Assembly: GCF_003858655.1 (NCBI RefSeq)
Contig: NZ_RQXV01000006.1
Span: forward strand, 1 to 64,000
Reading direction: 5' to 3'
Length of the DNA stretch: 64,000 nt
From: Amphritea balenae
GTDB taxonomy: Bacteria; Pseudomonadota; Gammaproteobacteria; Pseudomonadales; Balneatricaceae
The position numbers and the translations under genes are program-made. Shown here piece after piece: positions 18,102-26,884 of the stretch. The notes beneath the pieces were generated by a model that saw only the letters and a program-made list of their open reading frames with translations, was not told the DNA's origin and did not search any database. Numbering within the stretch: position 1 is the stretch's first letter; every line of letters starts with the position of its first letter.

Positions 18102-19154
18102 CTATAACCTGTTCCGTATCTGAATCGTTGTACTAAACACTTTGCGTAAGTAGCCGTCGTTGAACTGACGATTAACACCATTGAAGTTTAACGTTTGCCC
18201 TTCCTTAACCAGATTGGCTGCTGTGCTTCTGAGCAACAGACTAATCCGCACAGCACCTACCGCATTAAAATCAGCACCGGCTACGGCACCATCCACATAT
18301 TTGTCGGGCCGACCATCGGCATCGGTATCAACGCCGTAAAGAATCTGCATATCCTCAACACCTTCAACCAACTCCTGATTACCAGTGCCAAATTTCGCCC
18401 CGGTGATGATAATCCCCTGACGATAGAGCGCAGGTCGGCCAAAATTATTAAGAGCTATGAAATATCGGAAAGAGAGCAAGCGCTGAACCAAGGAACCCGG
18501 TGTGAAGCTATAGCCTTTACCACTTCCGCTACAGGTCACAGGCCCGCCCAAACCGGGCACACAATTGCCTGGCTTGCCCTTATCACTGGCATGGAAAATC
18601 AGCTTATTTGCGCCTGCTACGTCAAGATTCGATTTTTGAAAAATAGCGCTATGACCACAATCAGAAGCGATCAGCACATCCCCCTGGCTGAATGAATGGG
18701 GGCCTTCGCAAGACAACCGGCTATTGCTGCTTGAATGGGATTCAATCCTGCAGGCGCCTGATGCTTCAGCATATTTAATATGCATAACATCACTACCTGA
18801 AATAGCGTTACGACCGTTGAAAGCAACTGCATTACCTATATTATCCTGCCCATCTAACGGTCGGGACAGGTTGATAAAAGGATCCACCCCGCTCCCATCA
18901 TTCACAACATTTGCAAGGCTGTTTTCAACCGAGCACCCCTGAAAGCCTAACTGACGTATATCCCGCGATAGAAATTCAAGGGCAAAACGACCATTTTCTT
19001 GTAGCTGAGCCAGACCCGTCTGCATTGAGTAGCTCACTCTGCTGCTAACAAACACCTGCAAAACAGCAGCGGTTAACATCAAACCAATTACCATCGCAAT
19101 CATCAGCTCAACTAATGATAAACCTCGCTGATTAAGCTTTATTCGATTATTCAT
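18102..19154 (-). CDS. pilW: Type IV minor pilin PilW
   Basis: A 350-residue prepilin-like protein. It has the class III leader and helix (QRGLSLVELMIAMVIGLMLTAAVLQVFVSS) with mature E5, then YSMQTGLAQLQENGRFALEFLSRDIRQLGFQGC, the hallmark of PilW. A large C-terminal globular part follows. It overlaps pilV by 4 bp (ATGA type) and is 2 bp from pilX, so translation is probably coupled. Confidence 0.93.
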   Translation of the reverse strand: MNNRIKLNQRGLSLVELMIAMVIGLMLTAAVLQVFVSSRVSYSMQTGLAQLQENGRFALEFLSRDIRQLGFQGCSVENSLANVVNDGSGVDPFINLSRPLDGQDNIGNAVAFNGRNAISGSDVMHIKYAEASGACRIESHSSSNSRLSCEGPHSFSQGDVLIASDCGHSAIFQKSNLDVAGANKLIFHASDKGKPGNCVPGLGGPVTCSGSGKGYSFTPGSLVQRLLSFRYFIALNNFGRPALYRQGIIITGAKFGTGNQELVEGVEDMQILYGVDTDADGRPDKYVDGAVAGADFNAVGAVRISLLLRSTAANLVKEGQTLNFNGVNRQFNDGYLRKVFSTTIQIRNRL

Positions 19155-19642
19155 AAGCGGCTACTCATGACTAATCGGGTAGAAGACCCATCCCGGCTAT
19201 CCTCCCACCAGATATACACTGACAGAGGCGCATCATCATCGGAATTACAGCCCGGCATGTTCAAAGCGTTAAATGTCAGCGTCCCCTGACAAAGCCGTCC
19301 ACTACCAGACGGAACCTTTTGGTTTAGTAATTGCAGCCATTCATACAGATCATTAGCTGCCATTTCGTCCTCAGAACAACCGCTAACATTGCCGTTATAA
19401 CTAATGCAGTTGGAATTCTCCGTTCCTTCGTCCTGATCCAGATAACCGCTTAATGCCCCTTTATTAACCCTGACCCGATCAATAATATCGTACGCCAGTT
19501 GATTCGCCTGGGTACGCATATACGCACTCTGGTTTTGCTTTACCGCGGTTAACTGCAACGCCGCCATCCCCAGCAGCCCAATGGTAAGGATGACCAGCGC
19601 CACCATTACCTCAATCAGATTAAAGCCTAGCTGTCGTTGCAT
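19151..19642 (-). CDS. pilV: Type IV minor pilin PilV
   Basis: A 163-residue minor pilin. LGFNLIEVMVALVILTIGLLGMAALQL contains the cleavage glycine, E5 and the characteristic GLLGMAALQ of PilV proteins. QSAYMRTQANQLAYDIIDRVRVN follows. It overlaps the upstream pseudopilin gene by 16 bp and pilW by 4 bp. Confidence 0.92.
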   Translation of the reverse strand: MQRQLGFNLIEVMVALVILTIGLLGMAALQLTAVKQNQSAYMRTQANQLAYDIIDRVRVNKGALSGYLDQDEGTENSNCISYNGNVSGCSEDEMAANDLYEWLQLLNQKVPSGSGRLCQGTLTFNALNMPGCNSDDDAPLSVYIWWEDSRDGSSTRLVMSSRL

Positions 19643-20217
19643 GACCCACCTCCACTATTCCAATCCTTACAGCTGCGTATTCGACCCGTGGCCAGCACTG
19701 ATAACGCAGTGACAGCAGCGTTATCACCGGCATCACTTAACACAAACGTCTGCTCATTCACTGCCGCATTTTGCAACACACCTAAATGATTAAACACAAT
19801 CAGATCACCGCGACTAAATTCAATGGTCAAAGAACTATTCAGATCCGTTTCCATCCTCATCAACTCATTGTTATCCAAAAGATTATTCTCATTTTCGTCT
19901 GAAAAGATTAACCAACCCCCAGCCCAGTCGCGGGTAGCGGCGATAACGATGTTTCCAGCACAGTTAATGCCATCAACGCTACGACAGATGATCGAAGGAG
20001 AACCCCGTTTAATGGCTTCGGTTCGGGCAAAGGAAAGACTGGAAATTAATCGGTCTTTAGCCCCACTGAGTCGGGTTTGAGACACGAATCCAGAAAAATT
20101 AGGCACTGCAATAAACAGCAGAATCGATAGGATGGTCAGCACCAGCATCAGCTCTATAAGACTGAAACCACGGCTATATGAGTTGGTAGATTTGTCGTAC
20201 TGCAGCGTCTCTTCCAT
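19627..20217 (-). CDS. GspH/FimT-family pseudopilin (FimT/FimU-like)
   Basis: First gene of the minor-pilin operon. The 196-residue protein has RGFSLIELMLVLTILSILLFIAVPNF, with cleavage site and E5, then LISSLSFARTEAIKRGSPSIICRS, the GspH/FimT signature. A C-terminal Cys-containing tail (CKDWNSGGGSCN) is typical of FimT/FimU. I cannot tell FimT from FimU with certainty. The start at 20217 gives a 16-residue leader that looks long, so an internal start is possible. The 235 bp upstream should hold the operon promoter. Confidence 0.88.
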   Translation of the reverse strand: MEETLQYDKSTNSYSRGFSLIELMLVLTILSILLFIAVPNFSGFVSQTRLSGAKDRLISSLSFARTEAIKRGSPSIICRSVDGINCAGNIVIAATRDWAGGWLIFSDENENNLLDNNELMRMETDLNSSLTIEFSRGDLIVFNHLGVLQNAAVNEQTFVLSDAGDNAAVTALSVLATGRIRSCKDWNSGGGSCNDS

Positions 20218-20452
20218 GAACAGCTCTTTCGATGAAATTAGCGTTTAACAATCCCTGTCTAACGAGGGTCTGACGACCCAGAACATACCCATAATGGGCA
20301 GTGCTCTATTGACAATAAAGATTACACGATTATTTAAGGATGTAAAGCACGTGCCACTTAATAAAAGAGAGCATTAAATATTCTCGGAAGCAGTAACATG
20401 AGCTGCTATACTCTCCTACTGATTATTTATACAGCAATTCATGTGAGCCATT

Positions 20453-22675
20453 ATGGACGTCTCCCACCTTCTCGATTCACTCAATGAACCTCAACGTGAA
20501 GCGGTTTCTGCGCCGGTTTGTAACATGCTGGTGTTGGCCGGTGCAGGTTCCGGTAAGACCCGGGTACTGGTACACCGGATCGCCTGGCTGGTCCAGACTG
20601 AAGGGCTGTCGCCTTACTCCATTATGGCGGTGACCTTTACCAACAAAGCCGCTAAAGAGATGCGTGGTCGGATCGAAGAGCTGATGGGTATTAATCCCAG
20701 CGGCATGTGGGTAGGCACCTTTCACGGTCTGGCTCACCGGATACTCCGCGCACACTGGCGTGATGCCGGGCTGGTGGAAAATTTCCAGATCATGGATTCC
20801 GACGATCAGCTACGTCTGGTCAAACGCTTAGGCAAAGAGATGAATCTGGATGACAGCCGCTGGCCGGCCCGTCAGTTTCAGTGGTATATCAACGCCCAGA
20901 AAGACGAAGGCCTGCGGGCCCGCCATATTGACCCTGGAGGCGACCCATACGCCCAGATGATGGTAAACATGTATCAGGCCTACGAAGATGCCTGTGACCG
21001 GGGCGGCATGGTCGATTTTGGTGAACTACTACTGCGCTCTCTTGAACTGTTAAGAGACCATAACCCTCATCTGCTGGAGCACTATCAGGAGCGCTTCCGC
21101 TACATTCTGGTTGACGAGTTTCAGGATACCAACTCGATTCAATATGCCTGGCTCAAACTTCTCTGTCAGCCTCTGGACCCGCGCAAGCCAATCCCGGAAA
21201 AGCTGATGGCGGTAGGCGATGACGACCAGTCTATCTACGGCTGGCGTGGCGCTAAAATCGAAAATATTCAGCGCTTTAGTGATGACTATGTCGCAACCAA
21301 AGTGGTCAAGCTGGAACAAAACTACCGCTCCACTAACACCATTCTGCAAGCAGCCAACGGTGTTATTCAGAACAATCAGGGGCGACTGGGTAAAGAACTG
21401 CGTACCGATCAGCCCGATGGTGAACAGATCTCCCTCTACGCCGCATTTAACGAACAGGATGAGTCCCGCTTTATTGTTGATCAGATAGATAGCTGGGTAC
21501 AGCAGGGCAATTTGCGTAGTGAGTCGGCTATTCTGTATCGCTCCAATGCACAGTCACGGGTACTTGAGGAGGCGCTGATCAGAGCCGGTATGCCTTATCG
21601 TATCTACGGCGGCCAACGCTTCTACGACCGCCTGGAAATTAAAAATGCCCTGGCCTATCTGCGTCTGATCAGCAATCGTGAAGACGATACTGCTATGGAG
21701 CGGGTGATTAACGTGCCGACTCGGGGCGTTGGCGGAAAGACTCTGGAAGAAGTTCGCCTGCATGCCCGTACCGAAGGGGTTTCTATGTGGCGTGCTGCAA
21801 ATGAAGTGATCGAACTCGGTAAGCTCACCGCTCGGGCAGCCAATGCACTGCAAGCCTTTATCGATCTGGTAAACCAGATGGATCAGGGTACTGAAGGCAC
21901 TGACCTTCATGAACAAACCGAACATGCGATTAAAACATCAGGACTGATCGACCACCATCTGAAAGAAAAAGGTGAAAAGGGTCAGGCCAGAGTCGAAAAC
22001 CTTGAGGAACTGGTCAGCGCTGCCCGACAGTATCTGTCAACCTGGGAGCCTGAAAAAGAGGAAAACCAGAACACCACACTACTGGCAGCATTTCTGGATC
22101 AGGCGGCACTGGATGCTGGCGAAGCACAGGCCGATGAGCACCAGGACAGCGTACAACTGATGACGCTACACTCAGCAAAAGGACTGGAATTCCCACTGGT
22201 ATTTCTGGGGGGCATGGAGGAAGGCCTGTTTCCTCACAGCATGTCGATAGAGGAACCGGGGCGCTTAGAAGAGGAGCGTCGCCTCTGCTATGTCGGCATC
22301 ACCCGGGCGATGCAAAAGCTATTTATCACTTATGCAGAGTCCCGTCGTTTACACGGTAATGAAAGCTTTAACCGACCATCCCGGTTTATACGGGAGATAC
22401 CTGATCAGTGTATGGAAGAAGTCCGTCTCAATGCTTCCGTGAGCAGACCGGTAACCGCTCGGCAGCCAGTATCTAAGTCACCGATGTTCGGCGGCAATGA
22501 AGTGCCCGATACTCAAATAGTGCTGGGACAGCGGGTATCTCACTCGATTTTTGGTGAAGGTATTGTGATTAATTACGAGGGTCAGGGCCCTAAAGCCCGG
22601 GTACAGGTTAACTTTGATTTTGAGGGTAGCAAGTGGCTGGTAGTCGGCTACGCTAATCTTCAACCTCTAGGATAA
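20453..22675 (+). CDS. uvrD: DNA helicase II UvrD
   Basis: A superfamily 1 3'-5' helicase for nucleotide excision and mismatch repair. The 740-residue product has Walker A AGAGSGKT (29-36), motif Ia VTFTNKAAKEM, motif II VDEFQDTN, motif III GDDDQSIYGWRGA, motif IV LEQNYRST, motif V LMTLHSAKGLEF and motif VI RRLCYVGITRA. Its C-terminal tail carries the Tudor-like segment VSHSIFGEGIVINYEGQG. Full length. It is divergent from the pilin operon, and a terminator follows directly. Confidence 0.97.
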   Translation: MDVSHLLDSLNEPQREAVSAPVCNMLVLAGAGSGKTRVLVHRIAWLVQTEGLSPYSIMAVTFTNKAAKEMRGRIEELMGINPSGMWVGTFHGLAHRILRAHWRDAGLVENFQIMDSDDQLRLVKRLGKEMNLDDSRWPARQFQWYINAQKDEGLRARHIDPGGDPYAQMMVNMYQAYEDACDRGGMVDFGELLLRSLELLRDHNPHLLEHYQERFRYILVDEFQDTNSIQYAWLKLLCQPLDPRKPIPEKLMAVGDDDQSIYGWRGAKIENIQRFSDDYVATKVVKLEQNYRSTNTILQAANGVIQNNQGRLGKELRTDQPDGEQISLYAAFNEQDESRFIVDQIDSWVQQGNLRSESAILYRSNAQSRVLEEALIRAGMPYRIYGGQRFYDRLEIKNALAYLRLISNREDDTAMERVINVPTRGVGGKTLEEVRLHARTEGVSMWRAANEVIELGKLTARAANALQAFIDLVNQMDQGTEGTDLHEQTEHAIKTSGLIDHHLKEKGEKGQARVENLEELVSAARQYLSTWEPEKEENQNTTLLAAFLDQAALDAGEAQADEHQDSVQLMTLHSAKGLEFPLVFLGGMEEGLFPHSMSIEEPGRLEEERRLCYVGITRAMQKLFITYAESRRLHGNESFNRPSRFIREIPDQCMEEVRLNASVSRPVTARQPVSKSPMFGGNEVPDTQIVLGQRVSHSIFGEGIVINYEGQGPKARVQVNFDFEGSKWLVVGYANLQPLG

Positions 22676-22690
22676 TCACCGGCTTAAAAC

Positions 22691-22721
22691 AAAAAAGGCA
22701 GATCTATGATCTGCCTTTTTT
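22691..22721. terminator. Bidirectional terminator between uvrD and the thioesterase gene
   Basis: Perfect 14-bp arms (22691-22704 and 22708-22721) with a 3-base loop and A6/T6 ends lie between two convergent genes. Confidence 0.9.
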
Positions 22722-22739
22722 CTGACCTGTTTCAGGTTT

Positions 22740-23138
22740 TTACTGACCAAAATCCAGCGCACGAATATGGCCGTGGCCGTCGATAGCCACCTGCACACAT
22801 TCGGTTTCAGTGACTTTACGCAGGTCGCGACCATCCGGACAACAACCCCAGACTTCAACCTTAATACGTAGCGAGCTGGTGCCCTGCTCGATTACCCGGG
22901 TATAAAAACTGAGCAGAGTGCCTTCCAGCACTGGAGCCATAAAGCTCATTGCACCAATAGAAACAGTAGCAACACGGCCTTCAGCTTCCTCAGCGGCACG
23001 AATTTCCGCCGCCAATACAGCCTGAGACGCAACCCAGCCCCCATATACATCACCAAACATGTTAGCCGCTGCACCGGCAGCAGGACCACGCAGGCTTAAT
23101 TCGCCCTCTGGCTTTATCAGTTTGTCATCGGTTTTCAT
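22740..23138 (-). CDS. YciA-like acyl-CoA thioesterase
   Basis: A hot-dog-fold protein of 132 residues, predicted to hydrolyse acyl-CoA. AANMFGDVYGGWVASQAVLAAEIRA matches the YciA/acyl-CoA hydrolase active-site helix (D in FGDVYGGW). Next comes GRVATVSIGAMSFMAPVLEGTLLSFY and the strand SSLRIKVEVWGC. It is a single gene, convergent with uvrD and divergent from pstS. Substrate chain length cannot be told from the sequence. Confidence 0.85.
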   Translation of the reverse strand: MKTDDKLIKPEGELSLRGPAAGAAANMFGDVYGGWVASQAVLAAEIRAAEEAEGRVATVSIGAMSFMAPVLEGTLLSFYTRVIEQGTSSLRIKVEVWGCCPDGRDLRKVTETECVQVAIDGHGHIRALDFGQ

Positions 23139-23272
23139 ATTTACTTCCGTTACCGGATCAATTTAGGCAGCCGATATTCTACTACCAACCCCCAGTCATT
23201 AGTCTAGTTAAAAACCCGCCCTGTCGAAAATTTTGTTGCTTATCAGAGATAACAACAATAAAAACTTGATGG

Positions 23273-23306
23273 CTGTCACATAGCTGTCACACAAGCCTCT
23301 TATATT
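23273..23306 (+). promoter_or_regulatory. Pho box and promoter of pstS
   Basis: Two CTGTCAC heptamers (23273-23279 and 23284-23290) lie 11 bp apart, the PhoB direct-repeat pattern. A TATATT -10 candidate starts 10 bp downstream at 23301. This replaces a normal -35 and predicts activation by PhoB when phosphate is low. Confidence 0.88.
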
Positions 23307-23370
23307 ACTCCCCATCAAATAAAGATTTTAAGAAATCAAAGTATTCAACTCATACGCCCTGGAGCTTGTA

Positions 23371-24342
23371 ATGAAACCAATGAAGAAAATTATTGCTGCG
23401 GTTGCCATGACAGCAACCTGCCTGACTGCATCCGCCTCTGATCTGCTGGACGCAAACCTGCCAACTTACCAGAAAGCCTCTGGTGTATCCGGCAACCTGT
23501 CCTCTGTTGGCTCTGATACTCTGGCTAACCTGATGACCCTGTGGGCTGAAGAGTTTAAACGTAACTACCCAAACGTTAACGTTCAGATTCAGGCGGCAGG
23601 CTCTTCAACTGCACCACCAGCACTGACTGAAGGCACCGCTAATATGGGCCCTATGTCCCGTAAGATGAAAGATAAAGAGCTGGAAGCGTTCGAAAGAAAA
23701 TTCGGTTACAAGCCAACCCCTGTCGCAGTAGCGATTGACGCTCTGGCAGTCTTTGTAAACAAAGACAATGCAATTACCGGCCTGACGATTCCTCAGGTTG
23801 ACGCAATTTTCTCTTCTACCCGCAAATGCGGACAAGCGAAAGAAACAACCAAGTGGGGTGATGTTGGCGCTAGCGGCTCTCTGGCATCTCAGGGCTTTCA
23901 GATCTTTGGTCGTAACTCTGTATCCGGCACATACGGTTACTTCAAGAAAAAAGCGTTATGCAAGGGCGACTTCCGTAACAATGTAAATGAGCAGCCTGGT
24001 TCAGCATCTGTTGTTCAGTCTGTCTCTACGTCGCTTAACGGCATCGGTTACTCTGGTATCGGTTACCAAACCTCTTCAGTACGTGCCCTGCCACTAACTA
24101 AGAAAGAAGGTACTCCATTCGTTGAAGCGACACCAGCAAACGCACTGAACGGTTCTTACCCACTGGCTCGTGCCTTGTACGTATATGTAAACAAGAAGCC
24201 CGGCCAGGAGCTTGCACCACTGGACCGTGAATTCCTGAAGATGGTTATGTCTAAAGTAGGTCAGGAAGTTGTGGTAAAGGATGGTTATATCCCACTGCCC
24301 GCTACACTGGTTGAAAAACAGATGGCTGCACTAGGTCTGTAA
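23371..24342 (+). CDS. pstS: Phosphate ABC transporter substrate-binding protein PstS
   Basis: The periplasmic phosphate receptor. A signal peptide ([20 protein letters not shown]) precedes a type II binding-protein fold. Phosphate-contact regions are visible: [36 protein letters not shown] and [13 protein letters not shown]. The 323-residue length is typical of the marine/Pseudomonas type. A GGAG ribosome site lies before the chosen ATG; a second in-frame ATG three codons on is possible. A terminator after the gene probably makes pstS the most abundant product of the locus. Confidence 0.95.
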   Translation: MKPMKKIIAAVAMTATCLTASASDLLDANLPTYQKASGVSGNLSSVGSDTLANLMTLWAEEFKRNYPNVNVQIQAAGSSTAPPALTEGTANMGPMSRKMKDKELEAFERKFGYKPTPVAVAIDALAVFVNKDNAITGLTIPQVDAIFSSTRKCGQAKETTKWGDVGASGSLASQGFQIFGRNSVSGTYGYFKKKALCKGDFRNNVNEQPGSASVVQSVSTSLNGIGYSGIGYQTSSVRALPLTKKEGTPFVEATPANALNGSYPLARALYVYVNKKPGQELAPLDREFLKMVMSKVGQEVVVKDGYIPLPATLVEKQMAALGL

Positions 24343-24383
24343 AAATTTCAGATATCAAAACCAGAATCATAATGATCTGAAAC

Positions 24384-24411
24384 AAAAAAGAGCCCTACGG
24401 GGCTCTTTTTT
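24384..24411 (+). terminator. Terminator after pstS
   Basis: Perfect 12-bp arms (24384-24395 and 24400-24411), core GAGCCC/GGGCTC, loop TACG, ending in T6. It lies between pstS and the second Pho box, and so uncouples pstS from pstCAB-phoU. Confidence 0.9.
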
Positions 24412-24431
24412 ATAGCCGCATTATTACAGCC

Positions 24432-24465
24432 CTGTAACATTTCTGTCATCAATTGCGTTTATCTT
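24432..24465 (+). promoter_or_regulatory. Second Pho box, promoter of pstCAB-phoU
   Basis: CTGTAAC (24432-24438) and CTGTCAT (24443-24449) lie 11 bp apart, and a TATCTT -10 candidate begins at 24460. Spacing is identical to the pstS promoter. It gives the permease genes a PhoB-dependent promoter of their own. Confidence 0.85.
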
Positions 24466-24499
24466 ATCGTCATAACTTTTATCATTGTAGAAATCTGTC

Positions 24500-26776
24500 A
24501 TGAACATTGAAAACAGCTCCGCTATTCCTGAACTGGATTTCGATACCGCTGCGGCTCGCCGTAGTCGAAAATTCCGGGCCATGAGAGATAAAATAGCTAC
24601 GGTAGGCATCGGTCTGGGTGGTGTCAGCGTTATCATCGCAATCCTGCTGATATTTTTCTATCTGCTCTATGAAGTGCTGCCCATGTTTCGCTCTGCCGAC
24701 GTTAGCGCCTGGCAGCATAATGAAAAAGTCGTCGAGCCTTATGCCGTTCCCGGGTCAGGCAAGACCTTGTATCTGGCAATGGAAGAGCAGGCTGAGATCG
24801 GCCTGCGGGTTACCGATCTGGGAGAGCTGGTATTCTTTAGCACCCTCACCGGTCAGCCGTTGCAAAGCACACAGATACCTCTGCCCGCCGACACCACTAT
24901 TTCCAGCTTCGCTCTGGCATCAGAGAACAGCCGGATGTTTGCGCTGGGACTGAGTAATGGCCAGGCGCTGGTATTCAAACATGATTACAAATCCACTTAC
25001 CCTGAAGGTAAGCGGGTTATTCTGCCAGCCATCAGCTACCCACTGGGCGAAGAGCCCATGGATGTCGCTTCAGTCGCCCTTGATCAACTTACCTTTGCCG
25101 GCAGCGAAGGCAGCTTTGCCCTGATCGGGGGTAATCAGAGCACAATGCAGGCGACCTTTATTTCGCAAAATGAAAATTTGTTTACCGGCGAAACTGAACA
25201 GGAATTGAGTTCAACCTCGCTACCTGATCTGGGTCTGGATATACAGAAAATGCTGCTTATGCCCGATCAGAGCTGGTTACTGGTCGCCGGTGAAAACGGC
25301 AAAATGGCCGTTGTTAATCTACAAAATCAGAACCACCCGGTCATTACTCAGGTGCTGGATGCATCAAGCACCCCGATAACGACTTTTGACCTGCTACTAG
25401 GCGGAAACGCTCTATTGATCGGTAATGAAGCAGGTCAGGTTGCACAGTGGTTTCTGGTGCGAAATGAAAAATTAGAATGGACCATGACCAAGATCCGTGA
25501 ATTTGAAACGGGTCAGGCTGCCATTACTGATCTGGCAATAGAACATCGTCGGAAAGGCTTCGCCACCATCGACAAGGCTGGCGAGCTGCGAATTTATAAT
25601 ACGACAGCTAACGCTAACGTTCTGGCTGAAAGAGTCGCTCAGGCCAACGCTTCAATGATCGCCCTGGCGCCGCGTGCTAACGCCATACTGATTGAAGAAG
25701 CGGGTATGTTAACCCTATTGCACATTGATAATGAGCATCCGGAAGTTTCCTGGAGCGCGCTTTGGGGAGAAGTCTGGTACGAGGGCCACGAACAGCCTAA
25801 GTACATCTGGCAATCTTCTGCTGCTAACAATGACTTCGAACCTAAATACAGCCTTATGCCTCTGGCATTCGGTACCCTGAAGGCCGCCTTCTATGCCATG
25901 TTGCTGGCAACGCCTTTGGCGATCTGTGGTGCAATCTATACCGCTTACTTTATGGTGCCGGCTCTACGTCGCAAGGTAAAACCAGTTATCGAACTGATGG
26001 AAGCACTACCCACTGTAATTCTGGGTTTTCTGGCCGGTTTATGGCTGGCGCCGTTTATGGAAGAAAACCTGCCGGGTATCTTTGTAACCTTGCTGCTATT
26101 GCCTTTGTCAGTACTTGGCTTTGCCTTCGTTTGGGCGCAGATGCCAAAACAGATCCGTTGGCTGATTCCCGATGGCTGGGATTCTATTCTGTTGATTCCG
26201 GTGATTATTCTGGCGACCTGGTTCAGCATTTTCATCAGCCCGGCAATAGAGCTGGTTCTGTTTGATGGCAATATGCGTAGCTGGCTGACTAATGACCTGG
26301 GGATCGCTTACGATCAGCGCAATGCGTTGGTCATCGGTATCGCCATGGGCTTTGCTGTCATCCCTACCATCTTTTCCATCACTGAGGATGCAATCTTCGC
26401 AGTACCTAAGCATCTGAGTTTCGGCTCCCTGGCACTGGGCGCAACACCATGGCAGACCCTGACCCGCGTCGTTCTGCCAACCGCAAGTCCGGGTATATTC
26501 TCTGCGGTAATGATCGGTATGGGCCGGGCTGTAGGTGAAACTATGATCGTACTAATGGCGACCGGTAATACACCGATCATGGATATTAATATTTTCGAAG
26601 GGATGCGTACCCTGGCAGCCAACATCGCGGTTGAGATGCCTGAGTCCGAAGTGGGTAGTACACACTACCGTATCCTGTTTTTAGCTGCCTTTGTGCTGTT
26701 TATGTTTACCTTTGTGGTAAACACCCTAGCGGAAGTAATCCGTCAACGGCTGCGCAAAAAGTACGGTTCACTTTAA
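24500..26776 (+). CDS. pstC: Phosphate ABC transporter permease PstC (long form)
   Basis: One of two membrane subunits of the Pst importer. At 758 residues it is far longer than the ~320 of E. coli PstC. An N-terminal membrane helix (IGLGGVSVIIAILLIFFYLLYEVLPMF) is followed by ~390 residues of periplasmic sequence with beta-propeller-like repeats. The canonical permease domain follows: LATPLAICGAIYTAYFM, ELMEALPTVILGFLAGLWLAP and the EAA loop LGATPWQTLTRVVLPTASPGI. This long form is known from marine gammaproteobacteria and Pseudomonas. A degenerate copy of its last codons lies 55 bp downstream. Confidence 0.94.
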   Translation: MNIENSSAIPELDFDTAAARRSRKFRAMRDKIATVGIGLGGVSVIIAILLIFFYLLYEVLPMFRSADVSAWQHNEKVVEPYAVPGSGKTLYLAMEEQAEIGLRVTDLGELVFFSTLTGQPLQSTQIPLPADTTISSFALASENSRMFALGLSNGQALVFKHDYKSTYPEGKRVILPAISYPLGEEPMDVASVALDQLTFAGSEGSFALIGGNQSTMQATFISQNENLFTGETEQELSSTSLPDLGLDIQKMLLMPDQSWLLVAGENGKMAVVNLQNQNHPVITQVLDASSTPITTFDLLLGGNALLIGNEAGQVAQWFLVRNEKLEWTMTKIREFETGQAAITDLAIEHRRKGFATIDKAGELRIYNTTANANVLAERVAQANASMIALAPRANAILIEEAGMLTLLHIDNEHPEVSWSALWGEVWYEGHEQPKYIWQSSAANNDFEPKYSLMPLAFGTLKAAFYAMLLATPLAICGAIYTAYFMVPALRRKVKPVIELMEALPTVILGFLAGLWLAPFMEENLPGIFVTLLLLPLSVLGFAFVWAQMPKQIRWLIPDGWDSILLIPVIILATWFSIFISPAIELVLFDGNMRSWLTNDLGIAYDQRNALVIGIAMGFAVIPTIFSITEDAIFAVPKHLSFGSLALGATPWQTLTRVVLPTASPGIFSAVMIGMGRAVGETMIVLMATGNTPIMDINIFEGMRTLAANIAVEMPESEVGSTHYRILFLAAFVLFMFTFVVNTLAEVIRQRLRKKYGSL

Positions 26777-26831
26777 GTTGATTAATGATTATTCAAACAA
26801 TCAAAATGGAAAGCATCCGACTCACAGTGAG

Positions 26832-26858
26832 CTGCGCAAGAAGTACGGCTCCCTTTAA
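26832..26858 (+). repeat. Duplicated tail of pstC in the pstC-pstA gap
   Basis: These 27 bases match the last 27 of pstC (26750-26776) except for three third-position-like changes. Both encode LRKKYGSL plus a TAA stop. The copies are 82 bp apart. The second has no open frame leading into it. Confidence 0.9.
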
Positions 26859-26884
26859 CATGAGTTGTTGAGGATATACTGATT

